In this document: positions 1-7,790 of the stretch, one piece after another | Layout of the letters: the number at the start of each line of letters is the position of its first letter | Position numbering within the stretch: the first letter of the stretch is position 1 | Source of the DNA: Oscillatoria princeps RMCB-10 | GTDB taxonomy: Bacteria > Cyanobacteriota > Cyanobacteriia > Cyanobacteriales > Oscillatoriaceae | Length of the DNA stretch: 64,000 nt | Assembly: GCA_019359235.1 (NCBI GenBank) | Contig: JAHHHT010000014.1 | Location: 147,406-211,405 of the forward strand | Direction: 5' to 3' | The notes under the pieces: model-generated | Told to the model about the DNA's origin: nothing | Database searches by the model: none | What the model saw: only the letters and a program-made list of their open reading frames with translations | Program-made: the position numbers and the translations under genes

Positions 1-672
1 CCGGTCGTGTTCGGCTTGATTTGCGGCTCGCAATTGCTCTAAAGACGCAGCAATGCGAGTTAAATCGTTGCGAGTGCCTTCTAATTGCCGGTGTTGCGAC
101 GACGCCCAAGAACTTTCATTGCTGGGGTCAAGCTGTTCTTGCAGGTTCTTGACGGCTGACTCCAAACCGGCAACCCGATCGCGCAGTTCCAAAACATCTT
201 CGCGAGGATACTTGACTCGCTCTCCAATCATCGCCAGTCGCGCCGCCAGATATTCATAACCTCGCACTGCCGGTCGCAGGAGGGTTAACAGCAATGCCGC
301 CCCAGAACTGACGTAGCCAACCCCACTGATGCCGGTGATGGCGAGAGCGTAAAGTCCCGCAGCTGAAAGCAAGTGGAGTGCGATAGCTGCCAGCAGCGCT
401 CGCTTCGCCAAGAGTTTGACATATTTGATTTGCTTTGCATCAACTGGAATTCCTTTTTCAGCTGACTGATCCGCTTCTGCTAAAACTTCTTTGGCTTTAA
501 AGTGGATATTCCAAGGTACAGTGACAATTATCAAAAGCCACCAAAAACTCACACCGCCAATTACCCAGTCGAGAAAGCTGCCGGCGGGTATGTGCACCCA
601 TTGCAGTATGCCAAATGCCAGCAGCAGCAAAATCACGAGTCCAGCCGTGAAGCCGGCGAAATTGAAATACAT
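1..672 (-). CDS. Membrane protein with C-terminal coiled coil, 3' end beyond window
   Basis: This reading frame stays open from an ATG at 672 to the window edge (224 codons visible), so the stop lies outside. The start is supported by a purine-rich GAGGTGAAGGGG directly upstream. Hydrophobic segments lie near residues 6-24, 37-53 and, as a hairpin, about 93-135, giving three to four membrane spans. From about residue 155 the protein is charged, with heptad-like leucines (VLELRDRVAGLES, VKNLQEQL), which suggests a cytoplasmic coiled coil. I do not recognise the family. It resembles uncharacterised cyanobacterial inner-membrane proteins, and no function is assigned. Confidence 0.75.
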   Translation of the reverse strand, partial: MYFNFAGFTAGLVILLLLAFGILQWVHIPAGSFLDWVIGGVSFWWLLIIVTVPWNIHFKAKEVLAEADQSAEKGIPVDAKQIKYVKLLAKRALLAAIALHLLSAAGLYALAITGISGVGYVSSGAALLLTLLRPAVRGYEYLAARLAMIGERVKYPREDVLELRDRVAGLESAVKNLQEQLDPSNESSWASSQHRQLEGTRNDLTRIAASLEQLRAANQAEHDR

Positions 673-1014
673 CCCCTTCACCTCTGCCTGAATGCCTTCC
701 CTCCATTATGAATGTTTTTTCACCGGCCAGAACGCCCCTTTGTGACAGTTGGCGAGGTTTCACAGTCAAACAGTCGTGCCGGCGCTCTGAAGCTAGCCTT
801 TCAACCAAATTCCAGAAAGCAGGGTCGTTCAAACCCCCGGGTTTCTCAGCAAAGTGCCGGCGGGAGGATCTCATTTTTGCCCTCAGATATAGGGCTTCAA
901 CCCCGCGCACGCGGGTTGTGTTTGTATCGCTGCGATTTCAATCGCCAGGGTGACAAAAAAGGGATACTTTCTCGCTAATTTATCCCTAGAAACCCCGGCC
1001 AATTTTAATATTTA
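673..1014. other. Intergenic region, 342 bp
   Basis: No credible gene. It holds the upstream region of the membrane-protein gene on the minus strand and the 3' flank of the antitoxin gene. A short GC hairpin lies at about 899-918 (AACCCCGCG...CGCGGGTTG). The small frames present show no ribosome site or protein-like composition. Confidence 0.6.
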
Positions 1015-1386
1015 TTAAACCGGCACTTCAGACTGCACTTCAGAACTGCTGGCTGCCTCTGTGACACTCTCACCGGCGCTCTCACAAACAGCCACCGTTA
1101 GTTTCAATCCCAGCGCGTTAAGCCACTGTCCCAAATTGTAAATTGCCTCACTCCCGCGCTGAGACAGCAACTCATCCAGTTTTTCTCGGTGCAGTTTGGC
1201 TTGCTCTGGAGTCATCTGCAGTTCGCCAAGAGCCTCAGCTACATGGCTTAGTGCCAGCCGAATCAGTTCTGGATCTGGGTCTTCGCCGTCCTCCAATTCA
1301 AAGTGAGTTTCCAGATAGCGAGCAGCGTAACTTGGGTCTTTGAGGCGTGAAATCAGAAAGTCATGGTAAGCTAAACTTTTAGGCAT
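1015..1386 (-). CDS. HigA-like addiction module antitoxin
   Basis: Predicted antitoxin of a type II toxin-antitoxin pair (123 aa). The chosen ATG at 1386 gives an N-terminus MPKSLAYHDFLISRLKDP, typical of the small family in which the antidote follows a RelE/HigB-like killer. The central part has the character of the lambda-repressor-like helix-turn-helix antidotes, but the C-terminus is divergent and Ala/Ser/Glu-rich. The frame is open further upstream to 1524, but that stretch overlaps the toxin gene and has no ribosome site. Only 4 bp separate it from the toxin stop, so the two are co-transcribed, toxin first, as is usual for higBA. Binding to and autoregulation with the partner is inferred from the family. 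Confidence 0.72.
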   Translation of the reverse strand: MPKSLAYHDFLISRLKDPSYAARYLETHFELEDGEDPDPELIRLALSHVAEALGELQMTPEQAKLHREKLDELLSQRGSEAIYNLGQWLNALGLKLTVAVCESAGESVTEAASSSEVQSEVPV

Positions 1387-1390
1387 TGTC

Positions 1391-1717
1391 TCAACTCCTG
1401 AAGTCTGTCCAGTATTCCTGTGCTTTGCGGATGTCTTGGTCTTGAGTGCTTTTATCCCCGCCACAGAGAAGCAGAACAATTGCTGTCCCGATTTGTCCGA
1501 AGTAGATCCTGTAGCCTGGGCCAAAGTCTATCCTCAATTCACAAACTCCTTCTCCAACTGAGCGATAATCGCCCAAACTACCGAGACTTAATCGGTTAAG
1601 TCTTTTGTTGATGATAGTTTGGGTTTTGACATCCCGGAGGGAGTCAAACCACTCATCGAAAGGCACCCTGCCCTCTGGCGTAACATAGCGCTGTATTTCC
1701 CTTGGTTGTGCCGGCAT
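1391..1717 (-). CDS. RelE/HigB-type toxin
   Basis: Toxin of a type II module, probably a ribosome-dependent mRNA interferase (108 aa). The sequence has the signature of the 'addiction module killer' branch of the RelE superfamily: RVPFDEWFDSLRD near the N-terminus, INKRLNRLSLGSLGDYRSV in the middle, and the core strands CELRIDFGPGYRIYFGQ and IVLLLCGGDKSTQDQDI towards the C-terminus. Basic and aromatic residues expected on the RNA-binding face are present. It precedes the antitoxin by 4 bp on the same strand. The pair sits in a repeat-rich accessory stretch, consistent with horizontal acquisition. The domain call is strong, but cleavage activity has not been tested. Confidence 0.85.
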   Translation of the reverse strand: MPAQPREIQRYVTPEGRVPFDEWFDSLRDVKTQTIINKRLNRLSLGSLGDYRSVGEGVCELRIDFGPGYRIYFGQIGTAIVLLLCGGDKSTQDQDIRKAQEYWTDFRS

Positions 1718-2140
1718 GCTTTGATTCTAGCTGGTATTCCTTTAAATAGTAAAGTCGCCCAGCTATTTTTTCAAGCCCGGCTTATTTCTAAGAACTGCTT
1801 GGCGCTGTGCGGCGGTGTCGGGGGTGTCGCGCCGAGTGGGGGCGGGTTTATTTATATCCTTCTCTCTTCCAGAAATAATATTTCGGCGCTCACCCGCCCC
1901 TACAAGCTTTTATATAGCGTTTCTCATCCTTTGTGAGGTACTGAGAAACCCGGTTTCTTAAAGAAACCGGGTTTCTGGGCCATAGTTCATCCAACTGAGA
2001 AACGCTATATACAAAACCGGTGCTAGCCGGCATGATAGTGTGACCGGCTTTGTCAGCGCGAAATCTCTCGCCACGCTCTCACTGTCCCACCGGCTGCCCC
2101 ATGCCGGTGGCCACAGCCAAATGGCCACCTGACCGGGCCC
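1718..2140. other. Intergenic region with palindromic repeat
   Basis: This is 423 bp without a convincing gene. It contains the toxin upstream region and one copy of the genome's AGAAACCCGGTTTCT palindrome family, as a paired hairpin at 1944-1976. A GC-rich tract with repeated CCGG and GCCGGT motifs lies downstream. The short plus-strand frame here reads through the repeat and looks fortuitous. Confidence 0.6.
1944..1976. repeat. Palindromic repeat AGAAACCCGGTTTCT, paired copy
   Basis: Two copies of a 15-bp palindrome are separated by a few bases, so the unit can fold as one long hairpin or two short ones. The same motif recurs at about 5339-5516, 9286-9318, 30407-30439, 42143-42209, 45170-45202, 49948-49981 and 58907-58939. 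All of these are intergenic, mostly downstream of genes, which fits a REP-like sequence or transcription end. Confidence 0.85.
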
Positions 2141-2365
2141 TCACTTATCTTCTATGACCTCAAACAGGTCCTCTATCAGCACGTCAAACGCCCGCGCCAA
2201 CCTGATCAGGGCAGCCAAGTCAGCCATTGTCATTCCAGGAGAGACGGCATAAGTTTTAATCGTGCTGTAGGGGACTCCTGAGCGGTCAGACACTTCCTTT
2301 AGCGTCCAGCCCTCTCTAGCGGCCAACTCCTTGATCCGCAATCTGACCAATTCCCCTCTTGACAT
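2141..2365 (-). CDS. XRE-family HTH transcriptional regulator
   Basis: A compact 74-residue protein that is almost entirely one Cro/CI helix-turn-helix domain. Helix 2 and helix 3 are visible in TLKEVSDRSGVPYSTIKTYA, followed by MADLAALIRLARAFDVLIEDLFE, the classic 'choose-the-rung, LARAL-DV--DLFE' ending of XRE regulators. It is divergent from the gene starting at 2516. The 150 bp between them carry an inverted repeat (2408-2415 with 2434-2441), a small hairpin (2455-2472) and two GAGGTCAT direct repeats (2487, 2503), all possible operator sites. It may repress itself and its divergent neighbour, which is an inference from layout. Confidence 0.85.
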   Translation of the reverse strand: MSRGELVRLRIKELAAREGWTLKEVSDRSGVPYSTIKTYAVSPGMTMADLAALIRLARAFDVLIEDLFEVIEDK

Positions 2366-2407
2366 GCCGCCGGTGCTTCAACTATACTAAGTACCATAAT
2401 AAAGGCA

Positions 2408-2510
2408 GTCGCCCTCCGGCCTTACCAAACTGAAGGGCGACGGCTTAGAAAAATTTCCCACTCTCGTGGGAAAATAACCCCCTATCGAGGTCATATCCTC
2501 TGGAGGTCAT
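2408..2510. promoter_or_regulatory. Possible operator region between XRE gene and divergent gene
   Basis: Within 150 bp of divergent intergenic sequence I see an 8-bp inverted repeat GTCGCCCT/AGGGCGAC at 2408-2415 and 2434-2441. A hairpin TTCCCAC-TCTC-GTGGGAA lies at 2455-2472, and two GAGGTCAT direct repeats lie at 2487-2494 and 2503-2510. The second direct repeat overlaps the ribosome site of the 2516 gene. These are candidate binding sites for the XRE protein. No experimental support is available. Confidence 0.4.
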
Positions 2511-2515
2511 CTCTG

Positions 2516-2956
2516 ATGGTAGCACTGATCAAGCACGAAGCAACAAATCCCCATCCAATGGCCCGCTTCGCCACGGTGGAAGCGCTGGCGCTGCTCCTCA
2601 ACGTCACAGTGGAGCAAATCGAGGAAATCCGCTACTGGGCCAACGCAATTCTCGTGATGGGCGAGAAGTTCAGCCGGTTTGTCAGTTATGCCGACTTGCC
2701 GCCGGTTTTGGGAGTCGCGCCGCCCGACAGCGCCGATTATCTCCGGTGGCGCAAGCGCTGGAAGTCCAACAAAGACCAAGCTCCCCCCTTTTGGCTGGCC
2801 TTTTACACCGAAAAATTTAAGTTCGCCCGTTCCGTTCCCGAACTCTACACTTGGGGCCAATTGGTGAGCGTCTTCAAGCATGCGCTGTCCCTGGAAGGGC
2901 TGCTGTCACTTCGAGAAGCTTACAGCAATGCCAAATGCTGGCTGGAAGCCTTCTGA
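2516..2956 (+). CDS. Hypothetical protein beside XRE regulator
   Basis: A 146-residue soluble protein. The ATG at 2516 follows TGGAGGT (2501-2507) at good spacing, which makes the gene credible. The N-terminal third (ATVEALALLLNVTVEQIEEIRYW) reads like a helical, HTH-like segment. The rest is rich in Trp, Tyr and basic residues (YLRWRKRWKSNKD, PPFWLAFYTEKFKFARS). I do not recognise the family. Divergence from a single-domain XRE regulator suggests they form one small accessory unit. No signal peptide or membrane span is visible. Confidence 0.6.
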   Translation: MVALIKHEATNPHPMARFATVEALALLLNVTVEQIEEIRYWANAILVMGEKFSRFVSYADLPPVLGVAPPDSADYLRWRKRWKSNKDQAPPFWLAFYTEKFKFARSVPELYTWGQLVSVFKHALSLEGLLSLREAYSNAKCWLEAF

Positions 2957-3112
2957 AGGCCACCGGCTACGGCCAGGGCGCATTGGATTGGGCCGGCTGG
3001 CCTCCGGGAAGGCCGGCGCGGCGAGGGACGCAGGTGGGGAGTGCGGCTTTTACGCCACTGTGCACCGGCTCAGCCGGCACAGACATAAGCTACAATTATT
3101 AAGTTATTTAAA

Positions 3113-3469
3113 CAGACTCCTGCCGTAAATCTAGTAGTTTCCGGCAAAGTCCGGCAAACCAAGGCAGGATGCAGAATCTGTCCCAGCAATGGGACTCCGT
3201 TGGGGGAGTCACGATACCTGCGGGTGAGCGCCAGCCCGCTGCTCTATCGCTAGCTATTAAATAAGCCCGTCTAGATCGGCAGTGTGGCTAGCCTAACAAG
3301 CTCCCTCAACATTTTCGAGGCACACATTACCCGAGCAATCGGAGGACACTCGTGTCTAACTGGGTTGCACGCGATTGATGCCCACAAGCGTCACCAAAAG
3401 ACCCAGTAAACCCTGGTAGGGCACGCCGCGCCCCAGGCGTGACAGCCTGATTACAGCTCGTCGTGCCCC
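3113..3469 (+). ncRNA. Structured RNA, probably stand-alone HEARO (IscB omega RNA-like)
   Basis: About 355 bp free of any good reading frame but full of local complementarity. CCTGCCG at 3119-3125 can pair with the CAAGGCAGG stretch near 3160-3168. GACTCC and GGAGTC flank GTTGGG at 3193-3210. ACTGGGT near 3359 pairs with ACCCAGT near 3401. GGGCACG (3419-3425) pairs with CGTGCCC (about 3462-3468), enclosing CAGGC-GTGACA-GCCTG. Blocks such as GCTCTATCGCTAGCTATTAA and CCGTCTAGATCGGCAG resemble, from memory, the HEARO RNA motif of IS605-family IscB/IsrB elements. In IscB loci the guide lies at the RNA's 5' end, here about 3090-3112. No IscB gene follows, so this would be an orphan copy. A covariance search with the Rfam HEARO model would settle it. 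Confidence 0.5.
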
Positions 3470-3539
3470 ACTCAGATTTTTCTAGATTTTTCTAGATTTT
3501 TCCGGGTTAAATGTACCTGCTAATTGTCCCTGACACCTT

Positions 3540-5330
3540 ATGTCTCTCCCCATTCGCAACGTCGCTATCATCGCCCACGTCGATCACGGCAAAACCACCC
3601 TCGTTGACGCCTTGCTCAAACAATCCGGCATCTTCCGCGAAGGGGAAGACGTACCAGATTGCGTCATGGACTCCAACGCGATTGAGCGGGAGCGCGGGAT
3701 CACCATCCTGTCCAAAAACACCGCCGTCAACTACAAAGACACCCTGATCAACATCGTTGACACCCCCGGACACGCCGACTTTGGCGGCGAAGTCGAGCGG
3801 GTGCTCGGCATGGTGGACGGCTGCTTGCTGATTGTGGACGCCAATGAAGGGCCCATGCCCCAAACCCGCTTCGTCCTCAAAAAAGCCCTGGAAAAAGGAC
3901 TGCGCCCGATTGTCTTCGTCAACAAAATCGACCGTCCCCAGGCAGATCCCTACGGCGCTATCGATAAAGTGCTGGATCTGTTCCTGGAACTGGGCGCAGA
4001 CGAAGATCAGTGCGAATTCCCGTACCTGTTCGGATCGGGGCTCAACGGCACAGCCAAAAAAGAGCTCGACGAAGAAGGCAAAGACATGCAGCCCCTGTTT
4101 GAGGCCATCCTCGACCATGTGCCGCCGCCGGTGGGCGACCTCAGCAAGCCTCTACAGCTGCAAGTCACCACTTTGGACTATTCCGAATATCTGGGGCGGA
4201 TCGTCATTGGGCGCATCCACAACGGCACCATCAAAGCCGGCCAGCAAGCCGCTCTAGTAACAGAAAGCGGCGCAATTGTCAAGGCTAAAATCACAAAATT
4301 GATGGGCTTTGAAGGGCTGAAGCGGATTGATATCGAAGAAGCCTCAGCCGGCAACATTGTGGCGGTTGCCGGTTTTGCCGACGCCAACATTGGGGAGACG
4401 ATTACCTGTCCCAACGAGCCGCAAGCTTTGCCGCTGATTAAGGTGGACGAGCCGACGTTGCAGATGACATTCTCGGTGAACGATTCCCCGTTTGCCGGTC
4501 AGGAAGGGAAGTTTGTCACTTCCCGGCAATTGCGCGAGCGCCTGATGCGCGAACTGGAAACCAACGTCGCCCTGCGCGTCGAAGAAACCGACTCCCCCGA
4601 CAAATTCCTGGTTTCCGGGCGCGGCGAGTTGCACTTGGGCATCCTGATTGAAACCATGCGCCGCGAGGACTACGAGTTTCAGGTATCGCAGCCGCAAGTG
4701 ATTTACCGGGAAGTGAGCGGTCAGCCGTGTGAGCCCTTCGAGTGTCTGGTGCTGGATGTTCCGGAAGAAGCTGTGGGAAGTTGCATGGAGCGAGTCGGAC
4801 AGCGCAAGGGCGAAATGCAGGACATGCGCGTTGGCGGGAATGGGCGCACCCTGCTGGAATTTGCTATCCCGGCGCGGGGGCTGATTGGCTTCCGGGGCGA
4901 GTTCATGCGCCTGACTCGCGGCGAAGGGATTATGAACCACAGCTTCCTGGACTACCGGCCTATCATCGGCGATATTGAAGCGCGGCGCAATGGGGTGCTG
5001 ATTTCGTTTGAGGAAGGCGTGGCGACGTTCTATGCGATGAAGAATGCCGAAGATCGGGGCGTGTTCTTTATTATTCCCGGAACGCGGGTGTATAAGGGGA
5101 TGATTGTGGGCGAGCACAACCGCCCGCAAGATTTGGATCTCAATGTCTGCAAGACGAAGCAGCTGACGAACCACCGGGCGTCTGGCGGTGAGGAACTGGT
5201 GCAATTGCAAGCGCCGGTGGACATGAGTCTGGAGCGGGCTCTGGAGTACATCGGACCCGATGAGTTGGTGGAAGTGACCCCGAAGTCGATTCGCCTGCGG
5301 AAGCTGAGCAAGAAGTTGGTGAAGCGTTAA
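3540..5330 (+). CDS. typA: Translational GTPase TypA/BipA
   Basis: A 596-residue ribosome-binding GTPase of the EF-G superfamily, involved in stress adaptation and late 50S assembly in other bacteria. The GTP-binding motifs are intact: G1 AHVDHGKT at residues 12-19, a switch region with [12 protein letters not shown]3 DTPGHADF and G4 NKIDRP. Domain II (about 200-290), domain III and the BipA-specific C-terminal part follow ([15 protein letters not shown], then the hydrophobic and basic tail ending [10 protein letters not shown]). Length matches the family. The ATG lies after a weak Shine-Dalgarno region, as is common in cyanobacteria. The gene stands alone between the structured RNA and a repeat array. 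Confidence 0.97.
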   Translation: MSLPIRNVAIIAHVDHGKTTLVDALLKQSGIFREGEDVPDCVMDSNAIERERGITILSKNTAVNYKDTLINIVDTPGHADFGGEVERVLGMVDGCLLIVDANEGPMPQTRFVLKKALEKGLRPIVFVNKIDRPQADPYGAIDKVLDLFLELGADEDQCEFPYLFGSGLNGTAKKELDEEGKDMQPLFEAILDHVPPPVGDLSKPLQLQVTTLDYSEYLGRIVIGRIHNGTIKAGQQAALVTESGAIVKAKITKLMGFEGLKRIDIEEASAGNIVAVAGFADANIGETITCPNEPQALPLIKVDEPTLQMTFSVNDSPFAGQEGKFVTSRQLRERLMRELETNVALRVEETDSPDKFLVSGRGELHLGILIETMRREDYEFQVSQPQVIYREVSGQPCEPFECLVLDVPEEAVGSCMERVGQRKGEMQDMRVGGNGRTLLEFAIPARGLIGFRGEFMRLTRGEGIMNHSFLDYRPIIGDIEARRNGVLISFEEGVATFYAMKNAEDRGVFFIIPGTRVYKGMIVGEHNRPQDLDLNVCKTKQLTNHRASGGEELVQLQAPVDMSLERALEYIGPDELVEVTPKSIRLRKLSKKLVKR

Positions 5331-5338
5331 GATAACTC

Positions 5339-5516
5339 AGGAACCCGGTTTCTCAGCCCCCAGAAACCGGGTTTCTGCGACAAATTTTGCCTCCCAACCG
5401 AAAGATTTATTGAAAAACCCGGTTTCTCAGCCCCCCAGCCCCCAGAAACCGGGTTTCTGCGACAAATTTTGCCTCCCAACCGAAAGATTGATTCAGAAAC
5501 CCGGTTTCTCAGCCCC
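5339..5516. repeat. Tandem array of AGAAACCCGGTTTCT palindromes
   Basis: Downstream of typA a unit of roughly 85-95 bp is repeated, with a partial third copy. Each unit contains AACCCGGTTTCTCAGCCCC, its complementary AGAAACCGGGTTTCTGCG, and the spacer ACAAATTTTGCCTCCCAACC. Each unit can form a long hairpin. This separates convergent typA and the STAND gene, so a bidirectional terminator role is plausible. Confidence 0.85.
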
Positions 5517-5558
5517 CCGCATACCGGCAGCCTCCTCCTCCCCTCTTCCCTGAGCAGA

Positions 5559-6956
5559 TTAAATGTTTTTCACATACTGTTGCATCGCCGGCGACAGGGT
5601 GAAAAGGGTTTCATCCCCCTGCTCCTGTTTTTCTACCAGTGAACGCCGGCTCAAAGATTGCACCGCACTGAATACCTCTGAAGGCGATAGCTGTATGTGT
5701 TCTAGCAATTGGGAAACAGTCACCGGCTCGGCTTGACTCGCAAGGCGGGACATCACGGCTCTCTCTAACTCCGACAGGCGCTCGAAATGCCGGTGCAAGA
5801 GAGCGGCCAATTCTTCCCCTAAGAATACATTATCATATTTCAGGAATTCTGCAACCCCGCCCCTAAATAATTCTTGAATCAGGGTGGCAACTAGGTTTAA
5901 CCATAAGGGGTTGCCCCGGTAGGTGCCAATCAGGTCTGGCCATTTATCCTCGTCCCGCAAACCTTTTTCTCGGAGAAGTTCAGCAGACGCCGCACCTAAA
6001 CCATCCAGGTGTAATGTGCGGACAGGTGAGCTTTCACCTCTTAATGCAGTAATGTCTTTTGGTGGCTCCCAACTGAGCAGCACTAAGCAACTGTTATGGG
6101 GGAATTCTCCTGCAAGTCTGAAGAGTGTGCTATAATCGTCGCAGTCGGGGCGGTAATTCCCTGCGAGTTGCCCGCTACTGAGAAGCATATGCGCGTCATC
6201 GAGTACGATCAGGCTGCGGTGCGCCCGCAAGCATTCGAGGAGGAGCGAGTGACGCTCACCGGCACTGGGGGGAAATTCGGTTTCCCTTCCCCCGGAGAGA
6301 AATTGAATCAGGCTTTTTTCAAGGGGTTCCAGGGGTGGGGAATAGCGGAGAGTTCGCCAAATCACGCACTCAAATTTATCCTGAATCTGGTTGACTAGCT
6401 GCAGGGCGAGTGCGCTTTTGCCCGTGCCGGTGATTCCCTGCAGTGCGACGAGGCGACAGCGTTCCTGTACAATCCATTGTTGCAGGGTATTCAGTTCGCC
6501 GGTGCGTCCGTAGAATGGGGAGGGTGCCGGTGCGTCTCTTAAATCTTGTCGATTCCTGGGTTGGGCGCTGTCTTCGCTGGGGGTGGGGGAAGCCGGTGTG
6601 CGCTTTTGCGGGACTTCTGGAGAGTGCAAAGTGTCTCGACAGAGGTTGATGTGATTAATGGCTACAAAGGCTTTCCCGATAGCTGATGAAACGTTGGAAA
6701 AGTGCCACCTCTCTAGTGTGGAGCGCAAATTCGCTCTATTGACGTTTTCCCCTAATGCCGCTGAGAGGATTTGCCACAAGCCCGAGGCCACATTCCGGAC
6801 AGACCCCTCAGTACAGTGGGACTCCTGTGCAATTTTTGCGTATTTCTGACCTTGCCAAACACCCCGCAGTACCGCCTGTTGCAGGGCGTCCAGGTGTTGG
6901 CCCGTATGGGCGAAAACTAGGAGATCGGCCAATTTTAAGACTTCCTTAATGTCCAT
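5559..6956 (-). CDS. STAND-class NTPase with N-terminal vMAP-type HTH and NB-ARC domain
   Basis: A 465-residue signal-transduction ATPase. Residues 1-85 match the effector-associated HTH common in cyanobacterial STAND proteins (YAKIAQESHCTEGSVRNVAS). A Ser/Pro-rich linker covers about 105-150. The NB-ARC core starts at FYGRTGELNTLQQWI, with Walker A GITGTGKS at 174-181, Walker B LIVLDDAH at 249-256 and a GNPLWLNL motif. A winged-helix segment closes the protein. Family members usually carry a WD40, TPR or other sensor after this, but here the protein ends at about residue 465 with none. It may therefore be a minimal or truncated form, or may rely on a separate sensor. Transcription converges on typA. 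Confidence 0.85.
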   Translation of the reverse strand: MDIKEVLKLADLLVFAHTGQHLDALQQAVLRGVWQGQKYAKIAQESHCTEGSVRNVASGLWQILSAALGENVNRANLRSTLERWHFSNVSSAIGKAFVAINHINLCRDTLHSPEVPQKRTPASPTPSEDSAQPRNRQDLRDAPAPSPFYGRTGELNTLQQWIVQERCRLVALQGITGTGKSALALQLVNQIQDKFECVIWRTLRYSPPLEPLEKSLIQFLSGGRETEFPPSAGERHSLLLECLRAHRSLIVLDDAHMLLSSGQLAGNYRPDCDDYSTLFRLAGEFPHNSCLVLLSWEPPKDITALRGESSPVRTLHLDGLGAASAELLREKGLRDEDKWPDLIGTYRGNPLWLNLVATLIQELFRGGVAEFLKYDNVFLGEELAALLHRHFERLSELERAVMSRLASQAEPVTVSQLLEHIQLSPSEVFSAVQSLSRRSLVEKQEQGDETLFTLSPAMQQYVKNI

Positions 6957-7270
6957 AGGTCAGGTAGGTGCGGGGGCTTTTGGGATTTTATCATACATTT
7001 TGTGACCTTTTCTTATCTCAGTGAGATTTTCTGATGGGTTCTGACAAAAAGAGACAAGACAAGCTCGAAAAAATGCTTACAATATCCAACACTTTATGAC
7101 TGGACAAACTAGAGATTTTGACCGATGATAAGTATCGGGCCAAATATTGCAGCCATATCTGGGCCTTAATCCTAAAGCAGGCAGCCCGCTATCTGTAAGT
7201 TGCCAGCTTACGGTCGTAAAGATAACTCAGCCATCAATGAAAGCTAGCCAACTGTAGTCGGAGGAATACT
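6957..7270. other. Divergent intergenic region, 314 bp
   Basis: Contains the promoters of the STAND ATPase (minus) and the small hypothetical gene (plus). It is AT-rich near 7000-7110, with a TACAAT hexamer at about 7079 that could be a -10 element. I see no further gene, RNA or strong palindrome. Confidence 0.5.
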
Positions 7271-7558
7271 GTGGGAATTAACATTCAATACAATTATCTG
7301 CATGAAACAGATGGTTTAATTCGCATGGATATTGAAGGAGCTGATGGGTTTATTGTGGCCAAAATAGTCATACTAATACAGCTCAAATTATCGACGACTT
7401 TGTATCTCCATCCAACGAAGGTAAGGGATATAGCAGATAACTTGTTTAAACCTTGTTGGATGAATGCGTATCTTGTGGAATTACAACAGTTAAAATCAAG
7501 TAAAATCAGAATCCTTGTTGGTGGGAGAAAGCTAAAAGTTTTAGAAATGGCTACATGA
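7271..7558 (+). CDS. Small hypothetical protein
   Basis: A 95-residue frame starting at GTG 7271, preceded by CGGAGGAATACT, a good ribosome-binding site (GGAGG at about 7259-7263). The composition is mixed hydrophobic and basic, with no signal peptide or clear transmembrane span (IVAKIVILIQLKLSTTLYL is the most hydrophobic part). I do not recognise it. Local base composition is more AT-rich than neighbouring housekeeping genes, hinting at acquired DNA. The ribosome site is the main reason to accept it as a gene. Confidence 0.45.
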   Translation: MGINIQYNYLHETDGLIRMDIEGADGFIVAKIVILIQLKLSTTLYLHPTKVRDIADNLFKPCWMNAYLVELQQLKSSKIRILVGGRKLKVLEMAT

Positions 7559-7581
7559 TACGCACTTAGTCACAAGTTCTT

Positions 7582-7710
7582 TATCAGTAGCCACTTAGGT
7601 TAGGACATTAGACCTTCAGGGCAGGCGTCTCGCCTGCCCTACGTCTATATCTCGTAGGACAGGCGTTCCCTCCGATCAAGCGTGTCCTAAACTGACTGTC
7701 TGTTGCTATA
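7582..7710 (+). mobile_element. MITE-like element, copy 1
   Basis: A 129-bp unit beginning TATCAGTAGCCACTTAGG and ending ACTGACTGTCTGTTGCTATA. The two ends form imperfect terminal inverted repeats of about 26 bp, both containing TTAGGACA at their inner edge. The interior carries two smaller palindromes (GGGCAGGCGTCTCGCCTGCC and a GGACAGGCGTTCCCTCCGATC-type segment). Related copies lie at 41173-41299 and 46796-46932. There is no coding capacity, so it would be mobilised in trans. Flanking TA dinucleotides could be the target site. Confidence 0.7.
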
Positions 7711-7711
7711 C

Positions 7712-7790
7712 AAACTTTGGGCTAAAGCCCTACTACATACTTTGGGCTAAAGCCCAACTACAAACTTTGGGCTAAAGCCCAACTACAAAC
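7712..7790. repeat. Tandem CTTTGGGCTAAAGCCCAACTACAAA repeat
   Basis: Three consecutive copies of a unit of about 25 bp containing the palindrome TTGGGCTAAAGCCCAA lie immediately downstream of the pilT stop codon. The same unit is present in inverted form at about 9218-9266 upstream of pilT, so the gene is bracketed by the repeat family. It may contribute to transcription termination. Confidence 0.8.

Noticed and set aside
3113..3469. RNase P RNA, tmRNA, 6S RNA, SRP RNA or a cobalamin riboswitch
   Set aside because: None of the conserved blocks I know for these (for example the RNase P GAGGAAAGTCCGGGC core, tmRNA ends or B12 box) is present. The HEARO-like blocks fit better.
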